64,000 bases of DNA from Phyto melanocephala (lineage: Eukaryota > Arthropoda > Insecta > Diptera > Rhinophoridae), in contig OW799233.1 of assembly GCA_941918925.1 (NCBI GenBank), positions 155,848,845 through 155,912,844 on the forward strand, in the 5' to 3' direction. Positions 11,930 through 23,800 of the stretch are shown here, in pieces; within the stretch, counting starts at the first letter, position 1, and every line of letters starts with the position of its first letter. Position numbers and translations under genes: made by a program. A model generated the notes under the pieces. The model made no database searches. It had not been told where the DNA came from and saw only the letters and a list, made by a program, of their open reading frames with translations.

Positions 11930-12625
11930 GCCGCACATCTTTAAATTGGATGGCTATGGATTCAAACATCACCCTTATATGGATGCGGGACGCGACCTGT
12001 GATGGAAAATACATAGCTAATTGTCTCGCTTAGAGACGGGCATCACTAAGTAATCTGAAGATCGATCTTTAATGTGGGTTACCACTCTCTGCTTGCAAAA
12101 TTCGTTTAGATACGTATATTCACATATCGGCTGAGACGAGACGGATGAATGATTCCGGGTGAAATATTGCAAGGATGACATGGCCTAGAATGGATCACAC
12201 TAAGCAGCTTTTTTGGAGTCAGACAAAAGTGGCTTTTGGAATCAGACAAAAAGCGGCTAAAAGAAATTGTGGCTACGCTGACTGGTCACTGTAGTTTTGG
12301 CAAGTATGCTACGAGAATGTGAATACCCTATCATGACTTCTAAAGAAGCTGTCTAGACAAAGAATAGGAGGAAACTATACACCACTTACTAAGACAGTCT
12401 GGGTGGTTTTCTGAACCAGCCCAGAATTAGGAAACCAAGAACGTTTACATCAGGTTTACCGGAAAGCAGTTGACGAACCATATAGCGACTTCACTTCTTT
12501 TCTATATTTTCTAATATATTCTTTCTCTTTCTATTCTCATACAGATAGATATCTCAAAGGGATCAATACGATGGACCTAAGTGAGCTGCATAATAGCTGC
12601 CATTCTACCTACATACCTAGTGACA
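11930..12625 (+). pseudogene. LINE ORF2 3' end (RNase H plus C-terminal region) and 3' UTR
   Basis: The plus strand encodes a decayed RNase H domain. SLNWMA, then ITLIW and later DGKYIANCLA are visible around 11935-12032, matching the C-terminal half of LINE RNase H. A TWPRMD segment follows near 12180, then a VATLTGHC/GKYATRM/IPYHDF block, a DKE..ETIHHLL remnant and a final SGWFSEPAQN before a stop near 12427. Frames change several times and stops interrupt it, so it is not functional. RNase H plus this tail is typical of LOA/I/Jockey-group non-LTR retrotransposons, and I cannot choose the clade. The 3' UTR ends with CTCAAAGGGATCAATACGA and ACCTACATACC, almost the same tail as the SINEs at 2375-2606 and 46005-46214. 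Confidence 0.7.
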
Positions 12626-12649
12626 CAAATTCAAAGTCAAAGAGAAATG

Positions 12650-13600
12650 GTTAAAATAAAACTGGAATACAAACAGTTCAACCTGGCGATTTTATGTATA
12701 TACTAAGTTTATTATTTTTTACAAAGTAAATATAAATAAATAAGATCAAAAGCGTAATAATGACATAAAAACAAGCAACAACTTTTCACTACAGACAAAG
12801 AAAATTTAGGAATTCATGGAACATTTCTATTTTACTTTTTTTGATAATAATTGCAAATCCAGAGTAGTATCGTGATTTTTTTTATTTATTTTTAAATATT
12901 TGTGCTGGCGAGAAAATTGTAAAATTAAAAAAATTTGTTGGAAACAATTTAAAAAAATCATAACCGATTGCCAGTACTATTCTTGTGTTAGCAATAACTC
13001 TGATTTCTGAATTTTGTAGCAATTTCTTTTGAATATACATACATATGTATGTGGTTACAACAATATATATGGTTCAACTTTAAAAGCAAAGGCTTTTTAT
13101 ATTCAAACAAATAAAAAAAGGTAGCAGCACGAATCATGGTTTAGATGTTAAAAGACAGTTTTCAGTATAACTGTTACTGCCCTTAATCTTATTATCGTTA
13201 GTGCAAAAGTCTGCTGATTTTTTAAGGGAGTACTAATAAAAACAAAATTTGATCTGCAAAACAAGCAACGGACAAACTAAGAAAAGAAGAACAAAACTAA
13301 AGGAAATAACAAGATTTCAGTTTGTTTACATTATTTTGGTCAGTTTCTTTTTTAAATTTCATTGTTATTAAAAAAAAACTTACTAAAGAAAAGAAGAAAA
13401 ACATATCAAGCTAATTTTAAATAAATATTAAAAAATTATCCAAACTTGAAACCACTAAATGTTTTCAAAACATTTTCAGAAAATCAAAGCAAAATGAAAA
13501 GAAAAAATACAAAATTATTTATCATTGATAGAGACCAACTAAGTTTTCAGTGCAAAATTATTTTAAAACATTACAAATTTAATTCAATCCTGCACATCAC
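12650..13600. other. Unique AT-rich DNA
   Basis: No gene or element is recognised. A small TACATACATATGTATGT palindromic microsatellite lies near 13036-13052. The remainder is A/T runs and short random open frames. Confidence 0.6.
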
Positions 13601-13621
13601 ATTCTTGTAAAGTTATTGATA

Positions 13622-13684
13622 ATGAACTTGTGTCTGGTGGCGTTGGTGGTGGTTGCTATAGTCTTATGCAGTCTGACACAGTAG
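13622..13684 (+). CDS. Candidate signal-peptide-like micro-ORF or exon
   Basis: An ATG at 13622 opens 20 codons reading MNLCLVALVVVAIVLCSLTQ before TAG. A short polar start and an uninterrupted Leu/Val/Ala/Ile core ending near Cys-Ser-Leu-Thr resemble a secretory signal peptide. The segment (GTCTGGTGGCGTTGGTGG) is clearly richer in G and C than the flanks. It could be the first exon of a small secreted protein, with a weak possible GT donor at 13681, or simply chance. No matching second exon was identified, and the partial TA-flanked element starts about 200 bp downstream. Confidence 0.22.
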   Translation: MNLCLVALVVVAIVLCSLTQ

Positions 13685-13869
13685 TTCTTAAGTTTTGCAT
13701 TAATTGCCGGCAAAAATAATAAAACCAAATCCAACAAAAAAAAAATCATTGCGCAAGTATGAAATGCCAACCCAACATTTATTGCGTTGGTCGCTACTAG
13801 TTCTTATATTTCTTGGCGAAAAAGGGAGGTCGCTTGTCATACACTCAGAACAATAACAAAATGTTTTTA

Positions 13870-14196
13870 ATTTTTGTATAATTTTTTTAAATGTCAAACT
13901 TTTCCAATAATGAAGGCTTATTTAACAAGAAGAAGAACAACAACAATCATAGCTTGATTACTTTGTAATCATGCTATTGTTGCACCTAACATTAAATGGC
14001 TATTTGTAATTTTAAATGCTTTGCGAAAGCATCACACTATCACATCATCACACTTCATGAAAACTTAACAATTAATAATGAAATATAAACAAACGCTTGA
14101 TTATCATGAATAAATAAAAAATTAACTTACATGTTATTATGTTATAGAGAATGTGTCCGTCGTTATTATGTTGTAATCAAATTTTTTCTTTGCTTG
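13870..14196 (+). mobile_element. Partial copy of CACGCAAAG-ended TA-flanked element
   Basis: The segment matches the 3' half of the copy at 14996-15718. Shared features are an AACAAGAAGAAGAACA block, GATTACTTTGTAATCATGCT, a GTTGCACCTAACATT stretch, the AAACGCTTGATTATCATG box and a final GTTGTAATCAAATTTTTTCTTTGCTTG followed by TA. The left half is not recognisable. No protein is encoded. Confidence 0.6.
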
Positions 14197-14199
14197 TAT

Positions 14200-14990
14200 T
14201 TTGATTGGCAACACTCAAGTGACAAAATTTAAATCTTACAAGGATTTTTGAAAAACTAAATATGTATCTCAAACCAACTACTGTTGACATTCATGATAAC
14301 TGACGTTTAACAATGTCAGTCTTTATTGTGGGAAGTTGGTTTGCTTCCGTCCCTTCAGCTTTCAAATTTACGGGTTTTTACTTAACATTGGTAGACATTT
14401 GCCGGTATGGTTACAATTTTTTCTATTATTATCTGTTGTTTGCTATATTTTCAAACAAGACCAAATGTCTAGTTCTACAAAATGTCTGTCTTCTAATTAC
14501 ATAATAGTTGTTAGTTAAAATCTAAACAAAAAGAAAAGAATGAAAGACTGCAAAGAACAAAACGTAACTTGTTAAAATGTCACCTTAAAAAAATGTCACA
14601 AACAATAGCACTTAACTAACTTGTCAAAAGTCTGATGTGATTAAATAAAAAACATTCTTTGGTTGTCTATAGACTGACTACAAATGAAGAGAACTTGTAA
14701 ATGCTGATTTACACAACCTAAAGAAAAGTATTTAAATAAAAGGCTTGTAGTAGTTGTGTTTTGGTTTATGTTATGTAAAGCAGCAGACAAGAGAAATAGG
14801 CAACTAATAAAATCACGTTCTTTGTGTCATAGACATCGATATGTCGTTATATCGGTAGTTTTTTGAATAAATTTTACTCTATATTTTAATAGTTCCAGTT
14901 TCAAATTCTGATATATTGTATATCTTCTATGTATTTTAAAATAAGTTATGCACGCTATTTTTAACTCGAGAACAACTCAAATGTCTACGT
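14200..14990. other. Unique AT-rich DNA between element copies
   Basis: No gene is supported. A hydrophobic open frame at about 14313-14518 occurs in two frames over the same T-rich stretch and looks accidental. CATCGATATGTCGTTATATCGG near 14835 is a minor AT-rich palindromic patch. Confidence 0.55.
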
Positions 14991-14995
14991 AAGTA

Positions 14996-15718
14996 CACGC
15001 ACAAAAAAAAAACATGATTGTGGTAATCATAACCGAAGAACAACATACTATGCATGATTGTGATTAAAACATACAATGGTTACCAGTTATCATTATTATG
15101 TTTAATTAAAGTATCAAGCAATAATCATATGTATGACTACAATTGAAATCGACAATCTAAGCTATTTTCTACGGCAAATTATTATCTTTTGCTGTTAGTT
15201 AAATACCAACATATATTGATTGTACTTACCATTTTGATTGCAATATTTATACGAATATTTTTTTTTTTAATTTTCTGGCTTATTATTAAGTTTTTCCAAT
15301 TTTTACAAAAATTTTGTACCTTTGAAACAATAAAAGTTTATTCAGCAAGAAGAAGAACAGTTGTAATCAAATTAATATAAAAAAAATCATAGATTGATTG
15401 CTTCGTAATCATACTGTTGTCTCACCTATAATTTTATGATAATATGCAACTTTTAATGCTTTTGAATATGTTATTTTTGTCGCAATAATTTTGTTGAATC
15501 ATATTATTTTGAACCAACAACCATGTCAAAATTTTTACGAAAAGTTAACATTAAATGAAACAACTCAAACAAATGCTTGATTATCGTTACAAAATATATG
15601 ATGAAATGAAACAAAAATAATTATTACTTGTTTTCGACAACCAAATATTGTTAAAGCAAATACAATATGACCGTCGTGATCATGTTGTAACCATGGTTTT
15701 TCTTTAATTCTTTGCATT
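14996..15718 (+). mobile_element. Non-autonomous DNA transposon, CACGCAAAG-ended, copy 1
   Basis: This copy runs from CACGC at 14996, preceded by TA, through CATGATTGTGGTAATCATAA, the AGCAAGAAGAAGAACAG block and a CTTGATTATCGTTACAAAAT box. It ends at GTTGTAACCATGGTTTTTC near 15700 and a damaged CTTTGC terminus. It is the inverted counterpart of 16597-17339. It has no transposase, and its hydrophobic open frame at 15189-15380 has a counterpart on the minus strand inside copy 2 simply because the DNA is repeated. TA flanks and terminal inverted repeats suggest mobilisation by a Tc1/mariner-type transposase, which is inference. Confidence 0.7.
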
Positions 15719-16189
15719 AAACGTAATCTAAAAATTTTATATTATCTAGAAACGCGTGCAGAATTAGTCTAGTCACTAAACACGATCCATCTTTATATAT
15801 AAACTAGATTCTAGTGGCACATGCTAGTATAAAATAAACTATTGTTTCTTTTATTTATTGTTGTTACTTTTAAAATACAATTTGTTATACCAATATTTTT
15901 AACATTTTATCGTTTATTTTTTTATAATTTCTTTAAATTTTTAAACGAAAAGATTGTGAAAGTTTAAATTATATTAGAAGAAATAAAATAAAGTGAAAGA
16001 CAATTGAATAAAGAAAGAAAACTAATTTTTAAATTAAGAGAATAGAAAAGGATAAACAAAACGAAAGGTGTAGGAAGAAGATAAACTGCTGACAATCGCT
16101 AACTGAACTTTCTCAAAAGAGGTCGATATTAGCGTCAAAACACACAAACAGGTATATAATATTTTTGAAAATATTTTTATACTACCTCA

Positions 16190-16306
16190 CTTGTCACTCT
16201 TGATTATCAAGACGAAATGATAAAACAAACAAAAATATATTTTTATTGTTACAGAGAATATAATATGACCGTAGCGATCATGTCGTAACTATGGTTTTTC
16301 TTTGCG
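16190..16306 (+). mobile_element. Short terminal fragment of CACGCAAAG-ended element
   Basis: The right terminus only is present. CTTGATTATCAAGACGAAAT is followed by TTGTTACAGAGAATATAATA, then ATGACCGTAGCGATCATGTC, a GTAACTATGGTTTTTCTTTG terminus and TATA. It is closely similar to the right ends of the copies at 13870-14196 and 14996-15718. Confidence 0.6.
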
Positions 16307-16596
16307 TATATTAATAAACATTCTTGAAAAAATATTAATACATATCTATATGATGTTTTCAAATGTATTGAATATATCAAATGCTGTTGAAATATCAAAT
16401 TTATAACAACATTTTTTTTTTTTCATTTGCCCATACTTAGCTACAGAAATACTTCTTTAGAACTGTATGTTTGTAGCTTTCTTAATGATAACTTTAAATC
16501 AAAATTATAAAAATTAAGTTGAAAGTGCAGAAAAATAATACTTAGGACGTAATACACTCCCTATCAAATGATGAGAAACATCTTAATATCTCTATA

Positions 16597-17339
16597 CACG
16601 CAAAGGAAAACCATGGTTATGACATGACCACGTCGGTCATATTATAGTTTCTATATCAATATTTGGTTGTCGAAAACAAGTAATAGTTATATTTGTTTCA
16701 TTTCATCATATATTTTGTCACGATAATCAAGCATTTGTTTGAATTGTTTCATTAATTGTTTACTATTCGTAAAAATTTCGATATGGTTGTTGTTACAAAA
16801 TAGTATGATTAAAAAAAAAAATAATTTAACAAAAAAAACATTATATTCAAAAGCATTTAAAATTCCAAATAATTATTAAATAATAGGTGAGACAACAGTA
16901 TGATTACAAAGCAATCAGTCTATGATTTTTTAATAATAATTTGATTTCAATTGTCCTTCTTCTTGCTGAGTAAATTTTTATTATTTTAAAAGTTTGAGAT
17001 GTCAAAAAATACACAAAATTTTTTTAAAAATTGGAAAAACTTGAAAACAAGCCAGAAAATTTGAAAAAATATTTTTATAAAAATTGCAATTAAATTGGTA
17101 AGTACAATCAATATATGTATATATTTAACTAACAGCAAAAGACAATAATTTGCTATAGAAAATAGCAAATATTACCGATTTCAATTATAGTCATACATAT
17201 GACTTTTTCTTGGATACTTTAATTAAACATAATAATGATAACTGGTAACCATTATATGTTTTAATCACAATCATGTAATTCAATCATGGTATGTTGCTCT
17301 TCGGTTATGGTTACCCCAACCATGTTTTTTCTTTGCGTG
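16597..17339 (-). mobile_element. Non-autonomous DNA transposon, CACGCAAAG-ended, copy 2 (best preserved)
   Basis: The 743-bp copy is bounded by CACGCAAAGGAAAACCATGG at the left and by CAACCATGTTTTTTCTTTGC plus GTG at the right. These form imperfect terminal inverted repeats, with a TA dinucleotide on each side (16595-16596, 17340-17341). The inner sequence is the reverse complement of copy 1: GGTTGTCGAAAACAAGTAAT, CACGATAATCAAGCATTTGT, GGTGAGACAACAGTATGATT, then CTTCTTCTTGCTGAG. It encodes no transposase. Together with copy 1 it forms a large inverted repeat with a loop of about 0.9 kb. Confidence 0.75.
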
Positions 17340-17344
17340 TAATT

Positions 17345-19140
17345 ATATTCAGTGAAAATAGCATTTTGTGGTGATAACAAAAATGTCAACAACAAAACTC
17401 TTTCTGATGGTACAGAAAATCTAACTGTCGACAAAGGGGTTTCTTACAAAAATTTAGATGGTTCTGATAATCTGATCCGAATATATATTAAGTATTCGAC
17501 TAAAGCTTCAGCAGCGGAATCCATGATTTGGCTTTCCCTGGTTTTTAAAGACAACCTAAGTTGGAAATATTATAACAGAATTTGTTAATAATAAAAGTAG
17601 AGAAAAATTTAACATGGATTGATCTTAATCCCAAAAATTTTAGCTTTGATGGTTCTTGCGTTACCAACTATTTTTTAATAAAGCAAAAACTCGATAATTA
17701 TCCAGATTATCGAATTTTTTCGCATTACAGAATATAATTACGAAATGAGGTTTTTGGATTATAAGTGCCTATAAAGGACATAAAACTTTCTCGGAAACTT
17801 TTATAAAGTTTTTATTAAACCAGGAATACAGACTATGTTCGAACACGTATAAATTATTAAATTATTTCTTGGTAATAAATCTATTGGAGTATTAAAGGTT
17901 ATTAACTTACTTTTTTAATTGTTTATTATTCTGTTTAATATTTGAAAATGTGAAGGTTGCTACACCAAAATTAAATGAAAATTTACTTCCACTTAGAACT
18001 ATATTTAAGTCATTTACGCCGGCAGCATGACACTGTCAAATTGCCAATGTTCAAGCTTATATCTCTAGGGGGTGAACACGTGATAATCTTTAAGCATACA
18101 ATTGAAAATTTTACTGTAAAGTGTTGTACGACCTTTTTTTTTATTTATTGTAAACAAAAAGTATTAGAAATAAATAAAATCAATTTTTTTTACAACTTCT
18201 ACAACAAAACTTCAATAATATTTTTCTTTTATAATTTGCAACGTTAATATTATACATACGTTCATCTACTTTAAATTTTTTTTTTTTTAAATAAAAAAAG
18301 CCCACCAAAATCCAGTTTAATTTGACAGCTTGTTTTAAGAGATTTTTGCTTAGCAATGTTTTACAACATTTATTGCTAAATATGTGTTCTAATATATATT
18401 CGTGCGGTCGACACATTAATATCTTATGTTGGCAATAGATTTTGACAATTGCTGTGGCAATAATTGTCAAACAATTTGCAATTGAATTGAATAAGGCAAG
18501 TTCTTGAGGCAACAGTTAATACTTAAAGGTCAGTATTACACAATATTTTAAATGCAATTGGAATTATAAGGTATACAACGTAGTTAAAAAATTACCAAAC
18601 AATTCAAACAAGCAGGTAAAAATTATCGAGAGTTTACTGTATAAACTTATGCTGATTAAAGGAAGATATGAATTTATTATTTATTTTTTACCTTTAATCA
18701 TTGAAATAAAGAGCTAAAAAAATTTTATTTATAAGACGATGTCAAGCAATTTTGGAAGAAAACTTTGAATTTTTTATTTTTATTAATGAAGGAGTCATTA
18801 AAAGCCAGTTATTTTGAAATTTACGAGGCCTTTTTCAATTAAATGTGGTAAACATTTGTCGAAATGTTTACTTTTTATTAAACAGAGATTGAAAAATATA
18901 ATCAGATACCTCATTTAAGTTATTTTATAAAAAGACAATTTACTACTTTTTTTTGTAATAGGAAATGTATAATGTGCAGTGTATGTGTGTGTGTATATGT
19001 TCAGCACTTTGAATTTAGGAAACAATAACTATTTAAAAACTAAAGCTTTTAGAAAGATCTTAAATTCATTTTAGTTGTTGGGTTTAAGCTGGTATATATG
19101 AATTTTACTTGTGCTTATGCCAGATCTTCAGTAGACCTTA
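17345..19140. other. Unique AT-rich DNA
   Basis: No gene is recognised. A 78-codon plus-strand frame at 17352-17588 has a more even amino acid composition than most here (polar, Asn/Lys/Asp rich) but no recognisable domain. A 110-codon minus-strand frame at 18180-18512 is Lys/Ile/Cys rich and lies over T-runs. Both are treated as chance. A (TG)n tract is near 18978-18992. Confidence 0.5.
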
Positions 19141-19142
19141 AA

Positions 19143-19693
19143 ACAAGTAACAGTGATATATTCGGCCGTGCCGAATCTTAAATACCCTTCACAACGTGTA
19201 GTCAATACGTACATACATTTAAAAAACATGTGTTTCTAAAAAAAAATTGCAAAAAAAAATATATTAAAAACAAAAAAAAAACAATTAAAAAATAAAAAAA
19301 ATATTTAAAAAAATTTAAAAAAAATATAAATAATATATAAAATAAAATAAAAAAAAAATTTGTTTGGCTCAGCTGGGATTCGATGCCACGTTTACTCTAA
19401 CCAGTATATATGTATGTTGTTGTTGTAATTGTGAAAAAAAACAAGGTGGTCGTGGTTTTTTGCTCATATCTCAGAAAGTTATGGGGCGATTGTGCTGAAT
19501 TTCAATAGCGATTCATTCCTGGATATTTACAAGAGATTGATACCATTTACAGATCTGAGGAACATATAGTTGTTTCTTAAAGTTGATTTCAACCTCTATT
19601 CATAAGCTTTCAGAAAATGAAAATTGTAGAAATTACAAACGGAATGACAAAGCTATATGTATATACCCTTGTGCACCAGAGGTGAAGGGTATA
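19143..19693 (-). mobile_element. DINE-like element, internally deleted
   Basis: In plus-strand order it shows the terminal sequence AACAAGTAACAGTGATATAT, the stem-loop ATTCGGCCGTGCCGAAT and TACCCTTCACAACGTGTAG. An A-rich core follows at about 19216-19362, then CTCAGCTGGGATTCGATGCC, CTCATATCTCAGAAAGTTAT and the closing CAGAGGTGAAGGGTATAA. The CCGACCCCATAAAG segment and most of the CGTCTG box are missing. The element therefore lies on the minus strand relative to DINE convention. Confidence 0.72.
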
Positions 19694-19699
19694 ACAAAG

Positions 19700-20680
19700 T
19701 TTATGAAAATGTTTGAATGTTACAAGCTTCATTTAACATTTACTATAAAACCATTAAACCATATGAGAATTTTATATGAAACAAAAATAAAAACAACCAG
19801 CAGCTGTTTTAACTTTTAGTTAATTATATATTTCTAAAAAATTTTAACATTATTGTAACAATATCCCTCAATAGCAACTAAACTTTTTATGTTAAAGACG
19901 ACATGTTTGTCGTTGCATGAGTCATCAGAATAAATTATTTATTCTTTTAGGGTAATTTAATTTAACAAATTAAAAGAAAGAAAATCACTTTAATTTTAAG
20001 TAGAAAAAATAATTAAACTTTGAGCACTTACTTAGATCTGTAGTTTTAGTAATAGAAGTAATAGTAGTAGTAGTAGATGAATCCAGTTTATACTAAACTG
20101 ATTAAAATCCCGTTGGCAGCGAAGATTAATCCAACAAAATGGTTGAGTAAAACGTATAAGTAATAAGTGAGTATGTGTGTCGACAATTTATTTATGGTTG
20201 TAGAAAATTATATAAAATTCTAGTTGCAGTTTGTAAAAAATATAATCCAAAGTTTCTTTTTTTTAACTTTAGTTTTTAGAAAGTTTTCTTTACGCTCTTA
20301 AGATGATTAAGATGATTTTTCCCCGGTAAAATGTTGATGATTGGTTTTGTTTTATAACACAGCACTTTGTTTTACTAGTTTAAATAAATTTTTTTTACAA
20401 TTATTTAATTTACTAAATTAATAACACTTTTGTTTTTAAGAAAAATAAAAATTATTTAAACTTAAAACGACAAAAATTAAAATAATTTGTTACTAAGCGT
20501 AAATAAATGGAGAGTTGAGTAAAAACAAAAATAATGTAACGAAATATTCTTTTCTAAGTTCACCAAGTTTATTTTCTTATAAATATTTTTTATAAAATCA
20601 TGCTTTTGTGTTTTTTTTTTTTTTTTTGTTTAAAAAATAAAAAAGAATTTTAAAACACGTTGTTAATTTTTTTCTTAGTA
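19700..20680. other. Unique AT-rich DNA
   Basis: No gene is supported. A small GTAGTAGTAGTAG run lies near 20063-20075, and there are many T and A runs. Confidence 0.55.
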
Positions 20681-20684
20681 CTTT

Positions 20685-20835
20685 TCTTATTAAGCGCGCG
20701 TTATAGCACGAAAGTCGAACACACAACTGGTTGAGAGCGGAGAGAAGATGCAATAAAGATGCACTTTTTTTTCGTTGCAAATTTAAAAGCCGATGACGTT
20801 TAACGAAGTTAGTCGAGTATAAAGATTACGATGAT
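20685..20835 (-). promoter_or_regulatory. GC-richer island, candidate minus-strand promoter or 5' UTR
   Basis: Within very AT-rich flanks lies AAGCGCGCGTTATAGCACGA and then GGTTGAGAGCGGAGAGAAG, a pair of GAGA-type motifs. Read on the minus strand, the latter becomes a CTCTCCGCTCTCAACCAGTT initiator-like context followed by GTGTGTTCGACTTTCGTGC. This style is common around fly transcription starts. No coding exon in the right orientation was recognised, so this is only a candidate. Confidence 0.22.
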
Positions 20836-20839
20836 GATT

Positions 20840-23800
20840 ATTCAGGTCGATGTTGACTATTTCGTTTATTTAGCAACAATTTTGGTCTGTTTAGTTTTTA
20901 GGGAGAGTTTTGTCTTTATCTTTAAGGGAGATCGCTAAAATGCAATTTTTACACACTAACACGTTTTAAAGCAATGTATGTATGTACGAGTATGATGATA
21001 ATGTGTGATATTTGTTCAGTTTATTGGTATTAGTGTTTAATGCACTTTTATTGTAACTGCAGTTAGTTTTTTAAGGGTTAAATAATAAATGCAATTTACT
21101 TAGTTCTTATTTAAAACTACACTTCGATTACACGATGATGCACTTTTTTCCTGCTTCGTTAAACTTACGAAGTTTGTTAAGTTTCTGTCAATGCAGTTAC
21201 TAAGTGTGCAGGCACACACAAAAACACCAATAGAGCGAAAGAGAGAGTGATTAAGTGAATGGGTATTGAAATAGCAATTATGTTTGTAATAATGATAATT
21301 AAATGATGATGACAATGTTAATGTTGTATATGAACGATCGTTTTTTTTTAAATGAGAATAAGAGTATGTATTACGTTGCGAAAATGCTTTCGTTATCGTT
21401 TGTTTGCGGAGCCTCACAAAAGAGGGAGTAAAGTAATTGTTTGTATAAACTTGTTTTATAACAAGTTTAGTTGTTGCTGTTGTTGTTGTCAAATGAGTTG
21501 CAACGGATGCACTTTAACACAGAGTTGTATTTTCTATAGTTTTTTGCTCTCTTTTTTAATGCGATTTACTTATGGTTTTTCTATCAATTTTTACCGGTTT
21601 TCTCAATATATAGATTTTTTGCGCAAAGCACTGTGTTTTTCTGCCACGTGTTCGATTTTTATATAGTTTTATTAATATTTTAGGTTATAATATATGTAGC
21701 TTCTTAAAGTATTAATTTCTTTATAAAGTAAATGCTTTTGTTTTTCATTTAAGAGTTTAGTATTAGATTTGTAGAATTTTAAAAATTTATTTAAAATCTT
21801 ATAAAAACAGTTTAGGCACAAAGTTTTTTTTTTTAATATTCGTAATTTTTTACAGAAAATTACCAGGTTAAAGTTTAGAAAATTGAAAAGTTGTGTTTTT
21901 TTCCTCCAAACTTTTATACAAATGTTTAAAATCTCCACTTTTTTTTAACAAAATTTTCTTAAAGGTTTTTTTGATTTTTTTTATTATTTTTTGTATAATA
22001 AATCAAGTAGTATTTATTTCACTTTTTTGAGGTTTAAAATATTCAAAAGTAATTTTTTTGCATTCCCTAACATGGCGATGCATTTTAATTTAAATTGTAT
22101 ATAATTATCATAGATTCTTTTAACAATTACGTAGTTAAGTAATCAATATAAGTGAATGAAGTAAAAGAGACACTAACTTTTGTTTTTGAATTGACGAAAA
22201 ATTGGTGAATTTTTTAAGTATACGCGGACTTCAAAATTTGCTTATTTTTGATATTTTTTTTTTTTTTTTTTAGCTGGAAGAATATTTGCACGTAGTTTCA
22301 GGTTGTTGTTGAAATTGATGATGTTGATGTTGTTGTTAAAGTTATTTTCTTTTTAAATCCCAAAAGTTTTGCGAGTGTTTTTTTGTTATAAACTTTGTTT
22401 AAATTTCGTTCGAAATTGCGTTACGGCTCAGATTTTGTTTAAATCCAATTGTGTGGCTGCGGTAAGAATTTTTTTAATATTGTTGAAATTTTTTTTTTTT
22501 TTGTTAGAAAAAATAGAATGTGGAAAAAAAACGGCGATATTTTCACATTGTCATCCGTCCGCGATACTAACGATTGGTAGGCATTAATATTGTGTCTGAC
22601 TCTACTAAAGGCCGAATAATCACATACAATGCCAATAATTTGAAAATTAAAAAAAAGAAGAAAAAAAGCACACACACACAGATAAAAGTTGGCTACAACT
22701 GCAGCGACATTTTGTATTAGACTATATAGAAAAAAAGCTTGCAGATTTCAAATTTTGCACTCACTTATACCAACACATTAATGCCGGTCACCGCTTACCC
22801 TCTACTGCTACTGAGAGACGTGCATAGTCCTTACCTAATATTGTATACATTTTTTTTGTTTGTTTATTTTGTTTTCACATTCGTCTTAAGATCCACTGTA
22901 TATGCACATGCGTCTCACCCATACACATGCAAAATGCAGTTCAACCACCCATATTTCTTCCATACTTTTATACAACATTCAAAGCACACCAAAGGAACGC
23001 AGTATCTACTCTCTATGACATACCAACACTTCAATGCCACAACAAAACTCTCTTAATGGCATCGTCATCATAAGTACTCTCTATAAAATTTAAATTAAAA
23101 AAAAAAAAAAAAAAAAAATCAAACTGCAAATTAAACAGCAACAATATTCAACTTGTATTTTGCAGTTTTGCAGCTCTTGCAAGCTACAAAATAAACTTTT
23201 TTTCTCTCTCTTCTTTCTCCAAACGTATAAAACAAAATTTGCAGTTCTGCATTTTTTCTAATAAAAAAAACAACAAGATTAAAAGTGCTCCTTTATTTCT
23301 TTAACTTCATTCTCTCTTAACTTAGATTCATGCATACATACTATACATTTCATTTTTAGCTTTATCTTTTTCCACTTTATTTCCATCAGATATTGTACAT
23401 TATTTCATAAAATATAAAGCGAAAAGATGGAAAAAAAACCTTTTTTAAAGAACATTTCAATTAACTGCATTTTGTTGTATAGACTCAAGCACATGAGTAC
23501 AATCATTTTGATTAGAGCAAGAGAGCCAGACAAAAAAAAAATACCCTTACAAAGCGATAAGAAAGAGCAAGAGATGGGCATTGAGAGTGTCTTTGAAGAA
23601 CAAGTAGCTGCTGTCACACACTGCTAATAGATATAGATTTCTTCGTTATAATATTTCTTTGCATTATAGGTACATACATACAAACATACATACATACATT
23701 CAAACAAATAATGTTATGATTATGCTATGTAGATCAGATAAGATCTTATAATGATATAAATTAGTACTTAAGGTTTTTCTTAATTCATTATTTTTCCAAC

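Noticed and set aside
15189..17168. Two similar hydrophobic open frames (15189-15380 plus, 16986-17168 minus)
   Set aside because: They are similar only because they lie at equivalent places in two inverted copies of the same non-coding element; the composition comes from T/A runs.
17352..17588. 78-codon frame directly after the TA-flanked element
   Set aside because: Better composition than most but no domain, no upstream context and no partner exon; treated as chance.
18180..18512. 110-codon minus-strand frame
   Set aside because: Lys/Ile/Cys-rich translation over T-runs, no domain, no start context or splice signals that support it.
21100..23056. Several frames of 60-130 codons on both strands
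   Set aside because: Driven by GTT, CA and T tracts (poly-Thr, poly-Cys, Phe-rich); mutually overlapping and without domains.
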